From the NCBI RefSeq assembly GCF_000720635.1, contig NZ_JOCF01000089.1, forward strand, positions 1 to 27,109: DNA of 27,109 nt, in the 5' to 3' direction. Under the pieces are notes generated by a model. That model did not search any database. It was not told the origin of the DNA and worked only from the letters and a program-made list of their open reading frames with translations. Source of the DNA: Streptomyces sp. NRRL WC-3742. Lineage in GTDB: Bacteria > Actinomycetota > Actinomycetes > Streptomycetales > Streptomycetaceae. Below are positions 16,224 through 23,465 of the stretch, piece by piece; position 1 is the first letter of the stretch, and each line of letters begins with the position of its first letter. Position numbers and translations under genes: made by a program.

Positions 16224-16229
16224 ACACTA
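16224..16229 (-). promoter_or_regulatory. -10 element, leaderless promoter of the RDD gene
   Basis: TAGTGT on the minus strand, exactly six bases before the GTG at 16217. This is the same arrangement as the DUF2510 gene (TAGCGT, six bases, GTG). Confidence 0.5.
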
Positions 16230-16268
16230 ACCGGGCTCACACCGCGGCCGGGCATCGGCTCCCCCGCG

Positions 16269-16312
16269 TCGACCTCGCGTCGGCCTCTGCTCGACCTCGC
16301 GTCGGCCCCTGC
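16269..16312. repeat. 22-bp tandem repeat in the RDD-glnA gap
   Basis: TCGACCTCGCGTCGGCC occurs at 16269-16285 and 16291-16307, each followed by a similar 5-bp tail (TCTGC, CCTGC). No coding or obvious regulatory role is seen. Confidence 0.7.
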
Positions 16313-16384
16313 TCGGCTCCTCCTCGGCGTGGCGCCCTCTCCACGCGCGGGTGAATCGCGATCGCGCGGCTGACGGGGCCCGCG

Positions 16385-16402
16385 AAGTGGTCCAGACCAC
16401 TT
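16385..16402. promoter_or_regulatory. DasR-type (dre-like) palindrome upstream of glnA
   Basis: AAGTGGTC-CA-GACCACTT is a perfect 8-bp inverted repeat around a CA centre. The inner 16 bases match the DasR-responsive element as I know it (ACTGGTCTAGACCACT) at 14 positions, with the TGGTC and GACCA arms intact. DasR is the GntR/HutC regulator of N-acetylglucosamine use in streptomycetes. The site lies about 160 bp before the glnA start and 75 bp before the GlnR box. Confidence 0.6.
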
Positions 16403-16475
16403 TGTAAAGGACTCCCAGGTGGGCAGGGCGATTTGCCCGATCCCGTACGCCTTTGCCACCCACTCGGCGGACGTG

Positions 16476-16514
16476 GTTAACATCTAGGAAACGAACGGGT
16501 CACCGGCCGGAAAC
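16476..16514 (+). promoter_or_regulatory. GlnR operator of glnA
   Basis: Four half-sites are spaced exactly six bases apart: (G)TTAAC at 16477-16481, GAAAC at 16488-16492, GTCAC at 16499-16503, GAAAC at 16510-16514. This is the complete a1-b1-a2-b2 layout of the Streptomyces GlnR box (gTnAC-n6-GAAAC, twice). A TAGGGT hexamer at 16525-16530 just downstream is a plausible -10, with no -35, as expected for an activated promoter. Confidence 0.88.
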
Positions 16515-16560
16515 GACCCGTTCCTAGGGTGAGCCCCAATTCGCGAGCCGAGGAGGATGG

Positions 16561-17973
16561 ATGTTCAACAACGCCGCCGAAGTGAAGCAGTACATCCAGG
16601 ACAATGACGTCAAGTTCGTCGACGTGAGGTTCTGTGACCTGCCGGGCGTCCTGCAGCACTTCTCCGTACCCGCGGCGACCTTCGACCCGTCCGAGACCCT
16701 GATGTTCGACGGTTCGTCGATCCGCGGCTTCCAGGCCATCCACGAGTCCGACATGGCCCTCGTCCCGGACCTCGCCACCGCCCGCCTCGACCCCTTCCGG
16801 GCGGAGAAGCACCTCAATATCAACTTCTTCATCCAGGACCCGGTCACCGGCGAGGCGTACAGCCGCGACCCGCGCAACGTCGCCAAGAAGGCCGAGGCGT
16901 ACCTCGCCTCCTCCGGCATCGCCGACACCGCGTTCTTCGGGCCCGAGGCCGAGTTCTACGTCTTCGACTCGGTGCGCTTCGACACCAGCGCCAACGCGTC
17001 GTTCTACCACATCGACTCGGAGGCCGGCGCCTGGAACAGCGGCGCCGCCGAGGGCGACGCGCGCGGCTACAAGGTCAAGTACAAGGGCGGGTACTTCCCC
17101 GTCCCGCCGGTGGACCACTTCGCCGACCTGCGCGCCGAGATGTCCCTGGAGCTGGCCAAGGCCGGCCTGCAGGTCGAGCGCCAGCACCACGAGGTCGGCA
17201 CGGCCGGGCAGGCCGAGATCAACTACAAGTTCAACACCCTGCTGCACGCGGCCGACGACCTGATGCTGTTCAAGTACATCATCAAGAACGTCGCCTGGCG
17301 GGCGGGCAAGACCGCCACCTTCATGCCGAAGCCGATCTTCGGCGACAACGGCTCGGGCATGCACGTCCACCAGTCCCTGTGGACCGAGGGCTCCCCGCTC
17401 TTCTACGACGAGCAGGGCTACGCGGGCCTCTCCGACACCGCCCGCTACTACATCGGGGGCCTCCTGCGCCACGCCCCCTCGCTGCTGGCCTTCACCAACC
17501 CCTCGGTGAACTCCTACCACCGACTGGTCCCGGGCTTCGAGGCGCCCGTCAACCTGGTCTACTCCCAGCGCAACCGCTCCGCCGCGATCCGCATCCCGAT
17601 CACCGGCTCCAACGCCAAGGCCAAGCGCATCGAGTTCCGCGCCCCCGACCCGTCCTCCAACCCCTACCTGGCCTTCTCCGCCATGCTGATGGCCGGCCTC
17701 GACGGCATCCGCAACAAGATCGAGCCGCTCGAGCCCGTCGACAAGGACCTCTACGAGCTCGCCCCCGAGGAGCACGCCAACGTCCCCCAGGTCCCGTCCT
17801 CCCTCCCCGCCGTCCTGGAGGCCCTCGAGGCCGACCACGAGTACCTCCTCGCCGGCAACGTCTTCACCCCGGACCTGATCGAGACCTGGATCGACTTCAA
17901 GCGCACCAACGAGATCGCCCCCATCGCCCTGCGCCCCCACCCGCACGAGTTCGAGCTGTACTACGACCTCTGA
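16561..17973 (+). CDS. glnA: Glutamine synthetase type I (GSI-beta)
   Basis: A 470-aa cytoplasmic enzyme forming dodecamers, which makes glutamine from glutamate, ammonia and ATP and is the main entry of nitrogen under limitation. Motifs in order: [10 protein letters not shown] near residue 50, [12 protein letters not shown] near 130 (metal ligands), [12 protein letters not shown] near 265, [10 protein letters not shown] near 340, and [21 protein letters not shown] near 360. Tyr398 in [10 protein letters not shown] is the adenylylation site by position and context, so this is the GlnE-regulated form. The length equals the E. coli enzyme's. A strong ribosome site, GAGGAGG (16550-16556), precedes the ATG. 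A complete GlnR box and a dre-like palindrome lie upstream, and a 19-bp hairpin closes the gene. Confidence 0.98.
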   Translation: MFNNAAEVKQYIQDNDVKFVDVRFCDLPGVLQHFSVPAATFDPSETLMFDGSSIRGFQAIHESDMALVPDLATARLDPFRAEKHLNINFFIQDPVTGEAYSRDPRNVAKKAEAYLASSGIADTAFFGPEAEFYVFDSVRFDTSANASFYHIDSEAGAWNSGAAEGDARGYKVKYKGGYFPVPPVDHFADLRAEMSLELAKAGLQVERQHHEVGTAGQAEINYKFNTLLHAADDLMLFKYIIKNVAWRAGKTATFMPKPIFGDNGSGMHVHQSLWTEGSPLFYDEQGYAGLSDTARYYIGGLLRHAPSLLAFTNPSVNSYHRLVPGFEAPVNLVYSQRNRSAAIRIPITGSNAKAKRIEFRAPDPSSNPYLAFSAMLMAGLDGIRNKIEPLEPVDKDLYELAPEEHANVPQVPSSLPAVLEALEADHEYLLAGNVFTPDLIETWIDFKRTNEIAPIALRPHPHEFELYYDL

Positions 17974-17979
17974 TCGGAA

Positions 17980-18033
17980 CCGCAACGCCCGCACCACGTC
18001 GACCGGTCGGTCGGCGTGGTGCGGGCGTTGCGG
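17980..18033. terminator. Bidirectional terminator between glnA and the PP2C gene
   Basis: A 19-bp perfect stem (17980-17998 with 18015-18033, starting CCGCAACGCCCGCACC) with a 16-nt loop that contains its own GACCGGTC palindrome. It begins seven bases past the glnA stop and lies nine bases past the stop of the convergent phosphatase gene. Confidence 0.88.
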
Positions 18034-18041
18034 CGGTCGGG

Positions 18042-19130
18042 CTAGTCGGGGGTGAGGGCGAGGATGGCGAGGTCGTCGGCGAGGAGGCCCGCGAAGGTGT
18101 GGACGTCCTGGGCGAGGAAGGAGACGACGCGGTCGGGGGTGGCGGGGCCGAGGGCGGCGAGGCGGGCGGTGAGGGGGTAGAAGGCGCCGGCGGCGTCGCG
18201 GGCCTCGCTGACACCGTCGGTGTAGAGCAGGACGGTGTGGCCCGGGGGCAGGGCGACGGCGGTGGGCTTGCCGGCGTCGGCGGGGCCGAGGTGGGCGAGG
18301 CCGAGGGGGAGTTCGTCGGCGCAGGAGACCGGGGAGATGGTGCCGTCGGCGAGGAGCAGCGGGGTGGTATGGCCGCGATTGACGATCTCCACGCAGTCGG
18401 AGCCGGGCAGGTACTGGAGCAGGACGGCGGTGGCGAACAGCTCGTCGTCGCCGCGGTCGGCGGCGTCGCGCAGGACGGCGCGGTCCAGCTGGTCGGCGAG
18501 GTCGACCAGCCCTGGGGTGTCGTGCGCGGCCGCGCGGAAGGCGCCGAGCACGTCGGCGACCGTACGGACGGCGCCGAGGCCCTTGCCGCGGACGTCGCCG
18601 AGCAGGACGCGCACGCCGTAGCGGGTGTCGCAGACCTCGTACAGGTCCCCTCCGACCAGCACCTCGGCCTGGGCGGGGCGGTAGAGGCCGGCGACCCGCA
18701 GGCCCCCGGCCCGGTCGGGGACGGGGCGCAGGACGGTGCGCTGGAGGGTCTCGGCGACGGTGCGGGCCTGGAGCAGGGTGCGGTTCTGGCGGGTGCGCTG
18801 CCAGGCCAGGGCGGTGCCCATCACGCCGGAGAGCAGGGTGGCGATGTAGACCCAGACGTGGTGCTGCTCGTCGATGTGGCCGGCGCGCAGTGCGAGCAGG
18901 ACCTGCAGGGCCAGGGCGCCGCCGGTGGTGGCGGCGGTGAGCACCGGGCCGTAGCTGAACGCGGCGACCACGGGCAGGGCGGTGAGCAGGAAGCCCGCGG
19001 CGACGGCGTCGGGGACGAGGGCCTCGGCGGCCAGGTCGAGCACCAGCAGCACCACCGGCAGCCAGAGCACCCACCGCGGCGTCGGGGGCTGCTCGACCGC
19101 GGGGCCCGGCGGGCGGGGTGCTGCGGGCAC
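18042..19130 (-). CDS. Membrane PP2C-family (SpoIIE-like) serine/threonine phosphatase
   Basis: A 362-aa membrane-bound protein phosphatase, probably acting on a phosphorylated anti-sigma-factor antagonist or similar partner. About residues 18-108 contain four membrane helices (from WVLWLPVVLLVLDLAAEAL to HHVWVYIATLLSGVMGTALAW). A helical linker (LLQARTVAETLQRTVLRPVP) leads to the PPM/SpoIIE domain, with EVLVGGDLYEV and LLGDVRGKGLGAVRT (metal-binding Asp), IVNRGHTTPLLL, LLYTDGVSEARD and the terminal DDLAILAL. All metal-ligand aspartates expected for the family appear present. There is no GAF, PAS or kinase domain. The GTG at 19130 follows AGGAGG by 7 nt. No partner gene is adjacent. Confidence 0.9.
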   Translation of the reverse strand: MPAAPRPPGPAVEQPPTPRWVLWLPVVLLVLDLAAEALVPDAVAAGFLLTALPVVAAFSYGPVLTAATTGGALALQVLLALRAGHIDEQHHVWVYIATLLSGVMGTALAWQRTRQNRTLLQARTVAETLQRTVLRPVPDRAGGLRVAGLYRPAQAEVLVGGDLYEVCDTRYGVRVLLGDVRGKGLGAVRTVADVLGAFRAAAHDTPGLVDLADQLDRAVLRDAADRGDDELFATAVLLQYLPGSDCVEIVNRGHTTPLLLADGTISPVSCADELPLGLAHLGPADAGKPTAVALPPGHTVLLYTDGVSEARDAAGAFYPLTARLAALGPATPDRVVSFLAQDVHTFAGLLADDLAILALTPD

Positions 19131-19275
19131 GGTGGGACCTCCTGCCCGACCGTTCCGGGAGGATCCGGCCGGATCAACCGGTTCGTCCCTCCATGCTCCC
19201 CCACGCCGAAGAGGAGGGCGAGGCCGTTGCCGAGCAGGTCGGTGGCGGTCCCGGGCCCGGGCGGCGGCGGGTCGG

Positions 19276-19281
19276 TAGGGT
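19276..19281 (+). promoter_or_regulatory. -10 element, leaderless promoter of the ArsC-like gene
   Basis: TAGGGT, a near-ideal actinobacterial -10, lies seven bases before the ATG at 19289. No clear -35 or ribosome site is seen. Confidence 0.5.
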
Positions 19282-19288
19282 TGACGGT

Positions 19289-19645
19289 ATGAAGATCTGG
19301 ATCAACCCCCGGTGCGGCAAGTCCCGTGCGGCGCTCAAGGAGCTCGACGCGGCCGGGATGAAGTACACCGTGCGGCGTTATCTGGAGGACCCGCCGAGCG
19401 CCGGCGAGCTGGAGGAGGTGCTGGAGCGCCTGGGCCTGGAGCCCTGGGACATCACCCGCCTCGACGAGCCGGCCGCCAAGGAACTCGAGATGAGGCAGTG
19501 GACCAGGGAGCCCGCCGACCGGGCCCGCTGGATCGCCGCGATGGCCGAGCACCCGGTGCTGATCCAGCGGCCGATCATCACCACGGACGACGGCCACGCC
19601 GTGGTCGCCCGGACCCCCGAGGTCCTGAGGACCGTCCTGCCGTAG
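19289..19645 (+). CDS. ArsC/Spx family protein (arsenate reductase-like)
   Basis: A 118-aa thioredoxin-fold protein. The N-terminal KIWINPRCGKSRAALKEL carries the single active-site Cys9 of the ArsC/YffB family (NPxCxxSR), and LIQRPIITTDDGHAVVARTPE matches the conserved RPI motif before the last strand. The length is typical. True glutaredoxin-coupled arsenate reduction is possible, but no arsenic efflux or regulator gene is nearby, so a general redox role is as likely. The start ATG lies seven bases after TAGGGT and lacks a ribosome site; the conserved first beta strand begins there. It is divergent from the phosphatase gene. Confidence 0.88.
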   Translation: MKIWINPRCGKSRAALKELDAAGMKYTVRRYLEDPPSAGELEEVLERLGLEPWDITRLDEPAAKELEMRQWTREPADRARWIAAMAEHPVLIQRPIITTDDGHAVVARTPEVLRTVLP

Positions 19646-19671
19646 TCGCACGGCCAGGGGCACCGGCGGTC

Positions 19672-19735
19672 GGGCGGCTGTCGGTGCCCGGTGCCCGGTG
19701 CCCGGGCGGCTGTCGGTGCCCGGTGCCCGGGTGCC
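19672..19735. repeat. Two 32-bp direct repeats built of GGTGCCC units
   Basis: Copies at 19672-19703 and 19704-19735 both begin GGGCGGCTGTCGGTGCCCGG and differ only near the end. GGTGCCC is reiterated within each. They fill the gap before the DUF1697 gene and end at its putative -10. Confidence 0.8.
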
Positions 19736-19746
19736 ACACTGGCCGG

Positions 19747-20298
19747 GTGACGACCACGAGCACCACGTACATCGCGTTCCTGCGGGCGATCAACGTCGGC
19801 GGCCGGACGGTGAGGATGGAGCGACTGCGCGCTCTCTTCACCGAGCTGGGGCTCGGCGGCGTCCGCTCGTACATCCAGACCGGCAACGTCTTCTTCACCA
19901 CCGACGAGCCGGACCGCGCCGCGCTGACCGCCCGGATCGAGGCGCACCTGGAGGCCGGGCTCGGCTACCCGGTGCCGGTGCTGCTGCGCACGGTCGACGA
20001 GGTGGCCGACCTGCTGGCCGCCGAGCCGTTCCGGGGCGTGGAGGTGACGCCGGACGTGCGGCTGGTGATCGCCTTCCTCTCCGAACCGCTGCCCGCGGAC
20101 CTCCCCGTGCCGCGCCGCTCCCCGAAGGGCGACGTCGAGGTGATCGGCGCCGACGCGGGGGCCGCGTACCTCGTCGTGCACCTCAAGGACGGCAAGTGGG
20201 TCACGAAGGAGTTCCTCGACAAGTCGTACAAGGGGTCCGTCACCTCGCGGTTCCTGCACACCACGGAGAAGATCCTCGCCGCCGCCCGCAAGGGGTGA
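19747..20298 (+). CDS. DUF1697 family protein
   Basis: A 183-aa cytoplasmic protein of unknown function. The family signature is clear: YIAFLRAINVGGRTVRMERL near the N-terminus, then VRSYIQTGNVFFTT. The DGKWVTKEFLDKSYKGSVTSR block near the C-terminus matches the end of DUF1697 proteins. The length is usual. The GTG at 19747 has no ribosome site; CACACT at 19735-19740, six bases before it, is a weak -10 candidate and may again mean a leaderless mRNA. It follows the ArsC-like gene after 101 bp occupied by a 32-bp direct repeat. Confidence 0.88.
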   Translation: MTTTSTTYIAFLRAINVGGRTVRMERLRALFTELGLGGVRSYIQTGNVFFTTDEPDRAALTARIEAHLEAGLGYPVPVLLRTVDEVADLLAAEPFRGVEVTPDVRLVIAFLSEPLPADLPVPRRSPKGDVEVIGADAGAAYLVVHLKDGKWVTKEFLDKSYKGSVTSRFLHTTEKILAAARKG

Positions 20299-20446
20299 TC
20301 GAGGAACCGGGCGGTCCGGCGCGGCGTCTGTCGCTCAGTGACGTACACCCCCGGCCGCCGGCCCGCGGCGCTCCCCGCGCTCCCCGCGCTGTCCTGCTCT
20401 CCGTACTCTCTGGACACCCCGAACAGGCCGAGCGGACAATCGGGCC

Positions 20447-20992
20447 ATGACGTCTCCTGAGTCCCACACGGGCCGCCTGCGGCCGTCCGACGCCGAACGG
20501 GACCAGGCGATCGACGCGTTGAAGGACGGCGCGGGCAGCGGGCGGCTCTCCCACGACACCTTCCTGGGCCGGATGGACCTCGCCCTGCGGGCCGAGAGCC
20601 GGGGCGAGCTGGAAGCCGTACTGGCCGGGCTGCCGACCGGCGGGCCGGTGGAGCGCGCTGTGCTGCGGACGGTCGGCCGGGTCTCCGCCTTCGGCGGCCG
20701 GCTGAACCGGGCCTGGCGCACCGAGCGGCTGCCCGGGCTGGCCCTGCCGCAGGCGGGCGCCGGGCAGTTGACGATCGGTCGCATCCCGGGGTCGGCGCTG
20801 CGGCTGCACCACCCGTCCGTCTCCCGCCACCACGCCGAGCTGCGGCACGAGAGCGTCGGCTGGGTGCTGTACGACCTGGGCTCGACCAACGGGACGTACG
20901 TCAACGGGCGCCGGATCGCGGGGGCCGTGCTCGTACGGCCGGGCGACCAGGTGCGGTTCGGCAACCTGGAGTTCCGGCTCGAGGCGGGCTGA
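20447..20992 (+). CDS. DUF1707 - FHA domain protein
   Basis: A 181-aa soluble protein with two modules. Residues 10-61 (LRPSDAERDQAIDALKDGAGSGRL ... ELEAVLAGLP) are a DUF1707 domain, a short N-terminal module common in actinobacterial membrane or signalling proteins. About residues 100-178 are a forkhead-associated domain: LTIGRIPGSALRLHHPSVSRHHAEL supplies the GR and SxxH phosphothreonine-binding residues, and LGSTNGTYVNGRRI the NG motif. It probably binds a phosphothreonine on a Ser/Thr-kinase substrate. The ATG has no ribosome site; GACAAT lies six bases upstream. An ECF-type sequence, GGAAC-n16-CGTCT (20303-20328), is a further promoter candidate. Confidence 0.9.
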   Translation: MTSPESHTGRLRPSDAERDQAIDALKDGAGSGRLSHDTFLGRMDLALRAESRGELEAVLAGLPTGGPVERAVLRTVGRVSAFGGRLNRAWRTERLPGLALPQAGAGQLTIGRIPGSALRLHHPSVSRHHAELRHESVGWVLYDLGSTNGTYVNGRRIAGAVLVRPGDQVRFGNLEFRLEAG

Positions 20993-21000
20993 CCCTGCGG

Positions 21001-21090
21001 TTCAGCGGGTTCAGCGGGTTCAACTGATTCAACGGGTTCAGCCGGTTCAGCCGGTTCAGCCGGTCAAGTGGGCTCAGCCGGTTCAGTGGG
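21001..21090. repeat. 9-bp tandem repeat (TTCAGCCGG) between convergent genes
   Basis: Ten consecutive 9-bp units vary around TTCAGCCGG or TTCAGCGGG. They start nine bases after the FHA gene stop and run into the stop codon of the DUF1152 gene on the other strand. Read on the minus strand, each full unit offers TGA in the frame of that gene. Confidence 0.85.
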
Positions 21091-22048
21091 GGAACTGGCG
21101 GCGCGGGCGCTGCGCGGGCAGCTCGTCCTGGAACTCCGCGATGACGGTGGCGATCTGGCGCATCAGCACCGTGCGCTCCAGCCGCTCCAGGTACAGGTTC
21201 CGGGCGGCCAGCGCCTCGACGGTGACGCCGAAGTAGAGCGTCATCAGCGGGTTGATGAAGAGCTGCTCCCCCTTCGTCCGCTCGGTGAAGCGCACGTCGC
21301 CGAACTCACCGCGCAGCGCCGCCGCCACCGAGCCGTTGACGATGCTGGGGTGCTCGGGGAACGCGGCCCTGGCGTGCTCGACGGCGTCCAGGTAGAGCGC
21401 GCCCTCGCGGCTGTCGCGCGGGACGGAGAAGGCACCCAGGTAGCCGCCGGCCCGGTCGAGGGCGGCGAGGTTCTCCAGCACCAGGGAGTGGTTGACGCCG
21501 TGGTGGGCGTCGATGCCGAACCCCAGGCAGGCGACCAGCCGTTCGGGCACCTCGGTCAGGCCGGCGACGGCGGCGAGGCTGGCCATGTCCTCCTCGGGAG
21601 TGCCGAGGCCCATCTCGTCGCCGCGCATCAGGATGTCGGTGCCGCCGTCCACCAGCAGCAGCGCGTCCACGCCGCCCAGGTGGTCGAGCAGCCGTCGGTA
21701 CGCCTCGCGCAGCGGCTGCACGCCGGTGGTCGGGAAGGCCCACACCGTGTCGGGCATGCCGTGCAGGTGCAGCCAGCGGGCGAGGGTGCGCTCGGGGAAG
21801 TAGCCGTCGGGCGCGGGGGTTTCGGGCCCGATCCGGGCCAGGTCGGGCTCCTGCCAGACCTCGCCGGGCAGGCCGTAGAGGTGGGTGAAGGAGAGGTTGG
21901 CGAGGTGGACCTCCTTGCCGGCCGCGCGCAGCGCCAGCGCGATCGGCAGCCCGGCGTACACGTCGAAGCCTCCGCCGGCCCCGGCGATCAGGACGCGGTC
22001 GGCGGCCAGCAGCCGGGTGAGCAGCGGAGGTTGCAGCAGCGAGGTCAT
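21083..22048 (-). CDS. DUF1152 family protein
   Basis: A 321-aa cytoplasmic protein of the DUF1152 family, function unknown. The N-terminal VLIAGAGGGFDVYAGLPIALAL is a Gly-rich nucleotide-binding-like loop followed by a helix, VDALLLVDGGTDILMRGDEMGLGTP is a second conserved block, and FGIDAHHGVNHSLVLENLAAL a third, with clustered His residues that could bind metal. The length matches the family. The ATG at 22048 has TACCGT seven bases upstream and no ribosome site, suggesting a leaderless mRNA. Its stop codon lies within a 9-bp tandem repeat shared with the 3' side of the FHA gene. Confidence 0.88.
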   Translation of the reverse strand: MTSLLQPPLLTRLLAADRVLIAGAGGGFDVYAGLPIALALRAAGKEVHLANLSFTHLYGLPGEVWQEPDLARIGPETPAPDGYFPERTLARWLHLHGMPDTVWAFPTTGVQPLREAYRRLLDHLGGVDALLLVDGGTDILMRGDEMGLGTPEEDMASLAAVAGLTEVPERLVACLGFGIDAHHGVNHSLVLENLAALDRAGGYLGAFSVPRDSREGALYLDAVEHARAAFPEHPSIVNGSVAAALRGEFGDVRFTERTKGEQLFINPLMTLYFGVTVEALAARNLYLERLERTVLMRQIATVIAEFQDELPAQRPRRQFPH

Positions 22049-22055
22049 CCGGCGG

Positions 22056-22061
22056 ACGGTA
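22056..22061 (-). promoter_or_regulatory. -10 element, leaderless promoter of the DUF1152 gene
   Basis: TACCGT on the minus strand, seven bases before the ATG at 22048. It is identical to the -10 of the hydroxybutyrate dehydrogenase gene. Confidence 0.5.
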
Positions 22062-22106
22062 GCACCGCCGGGTCGGCGTACGGCGGTCAGGGCCAGCGGT
22101 CAGCGG

Positions 22107-22170
22107 TCAGCGGTTGACGTGCAGTTCGGCGAAGTGGTCCTCCTTGTCGGACTTGCGCAGCTGTAGGCAT
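22107..22170 (-). pseudogene. Possible gene remnant, C-terminal tail only
   Basis: On the minus strand the frame ending at TGA 22107-22109 reads LQLRKSDKEDHFAELHVNR before the stop. For about 17 codons the third positions are nearly all G or C, as in true genes of this genome. Upstream of about 22165 the frame stays open but loses that bias, and no start with a ribosome site is found. It looks like the end of a decayed or truncated gene; I do not recognise the protein. Three CAGCGGT repeats (22094-22114) follow its stop. Confidence 0.3.
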
Positions 22171-22332
22171 TCCCTGGCCCGGCCCGGAGCCGCACGGTGG
22201 TCGTGACCCCGAGGTCCATTGGCCCGATCCCTTGGAGGGAAAGGAGAGTTGACGGTTCGACAGCTACTCGACGCATATGCCAGGGGGATCTGCCACGCGC
22301 GTAGAACGGCGGGCCGCGAAAAGGCCCCCCGG

Positions 22333-23214
22333 TCAGTCCGTGGCCGGGCCCGGGAAACCGAACAGGTCGGACGGGAGGCTGGGAAGGCCGGGGTTGTCGG
22401 CGAGGCCGGGGTGCTCCGGGAGGTCAGGGTGGTCGGCGAGGTCGGAAGCCACGGGAGTGCCCCACAGCCGCGCGGTGCAGCGCTGGTACGTGGCCCGCCA
22501 GTGCGACCAGTTGCGCGCCACGTCGTCGTCGCACTCGGCCAGCAGCTGCTCGACCCGCGCCTCGTCCACGCCGTCCAGCAGCCAGGCCAGCGCGTCCGGC
22601 GCGCCCGGCCCCTCCGCCGAGGACAGCAGGTCCAGCAGCTCGCCGAGGCTCCCGACGCGCGAGCCCTCGCTGAACACGTTCTCCATGCGGGGCAGCAGCT
22701 GCCGCTCCTCGATCCGCAGGTGGGTCTCCAGGCGGGCGGCCAGGTCCTCCATGGCGTACGCGACGGGCCAGGCGCTGCCGGTGTCCCGGGTGGCGATCCG
22801 CACGAGGGTGGTGACCCGGGTGAAGGAGTGGTCCAGCCCGTGGTGGTCGTCCTCCAGCCAGTTGAGCAGCAGTCTCAGCTCGGGCGCGAAGCGGCGCACG
22901 ATCGGCCAGATCCGGGTGTCCTGCTGCTCGTGGTGGCAGGTGAGCATCGCGGTCATGAAGTTCCAGTGCCGCAGCAGCGCCTCGCCCTGGTCCTCCTCCC
23001 CGGGCTGGAGCAGCCGCAGGGCGTTGGGCAGCCGGGCGAGGTCGCGGCGCAGCGCGGCGTGCACCAGCCGCAGCCCGGCGAACCGGAAGGTGACCGGTTC
23101 CTCGTCGGTGTCGAGTCCGTACGCGGTCACGGCCCGGGCGTCGGCCCCGGAGGCCCCGGACTGCGCCTGCTCGGGCACGGACGGGGACGGCTGGGGCAGC
23201 AGGTGGATCGGCAT
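22333..23214 (-). CDS. Hemerythrin HHE domain protein
   Basis: A 293-aa cytoplasmic protein with a four-helix hemerythrin-like domain that could bind a di-iron centre and sense or hold oxygen or reactive species. Candidate ligands: His52 (LRLVHAALRRDLARL), His94/His95 and Glu96 (LTCHHEQQD), His124/His125 (EDDHHGLDHS), and His165 with Glu169/Glu170 (ETHLRIEERQLLP). A second helical half (190-250) follows. The C-terminal 255-285 is a short Pro/Asp/Leu repeat (DLADHPDLPEHPGLADNPG) unlike the rest. The ATG at 23214 is preceded by GAAGAGAG. The family is clear and the physiological role is not. Confidence 0.88.
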   Translation of the reverse strand: MPIHLLPQPSPSVPEQAQSGASGADARAVTAYGLDTDEEPVTFRFAGLRLVHAALRRDLARLPNALRLLQPGEEDQGEALLRHWNFMTAMLTCHHEQQDTRIWPIVRRFAPELRLLLNWLEDDHHGLDHSFTRVTTLVRIATRDTGSAWPVAYAMEDLAARLETHLRIEERQLLPRMENVFSEGSRVGSLGELLDLLSSAEGPGAPDALAWLLDGVDEARVEQLLAECDDDVARNWSHWRATYQRCTARLWGTPVASDLADHPDLPEHPGLADNPGLPSLPSDLFGFPGPATD

Positions 23215-23372
23215 GGGACTCTCTTCACGACTGGCGGGCGGATGGGGCGTCGGCCGGGTGAGGCGGCCCCATCCAAGGTGCTCGAAGTCGATCAGAAGGG
23301 AATCAATGTCCGATTGACGCGCAGGTCACGGGCCCTTCCGGGCCTTCGGCACGGACCTCGGTGCCGGATGCG

Positions 23373-23408
23373 CGAAGACCCGCGACGCCGGGGCGCCGCG
23401 GGTCTTCG
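23373..23408. terminator. Hairpin downstream of the esterase gene
   Basis: CGAAGACCCGCG (23373-23384) pairs perfectly with CGCGGGTCTTCG (23397-23408) around a 12-nt loop. It lies about 60 bp past the esterase stop on the minus strand. Between them, to about 23440, GGGTCTTCGAG is repeated, giving alternative 3' arms for the same stem. The remaining gap to 23214 shows no gene. Confidence 0.6.
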
Positions 23409-23465
23409 AGGGTCTTCGAGGGGTCTTCGAGGGTCGTTCGGGGGTGCTTCCGGAAGCGGCCGGGA

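Noticed and set aside
16477..19074. 865-codon minus-strand frame spanning glnA and the phosphatase
   Set aside because: It overlaps glnA antisense and runs out of frame through the phosphatase and across the strong terminator at 17980-18033.
19289..19645. Arsenic resistance operon
   Set aside because: Only the ArsC-like protein is present, with no ArsR, efflux pump or second reductase nearby.
19672..21090. Tandem repeats considered as CRISPR arrays
   Set aside because: Units of 9 or 32 bp are directly adjacent with no unique spacers, and no cas genes are present.
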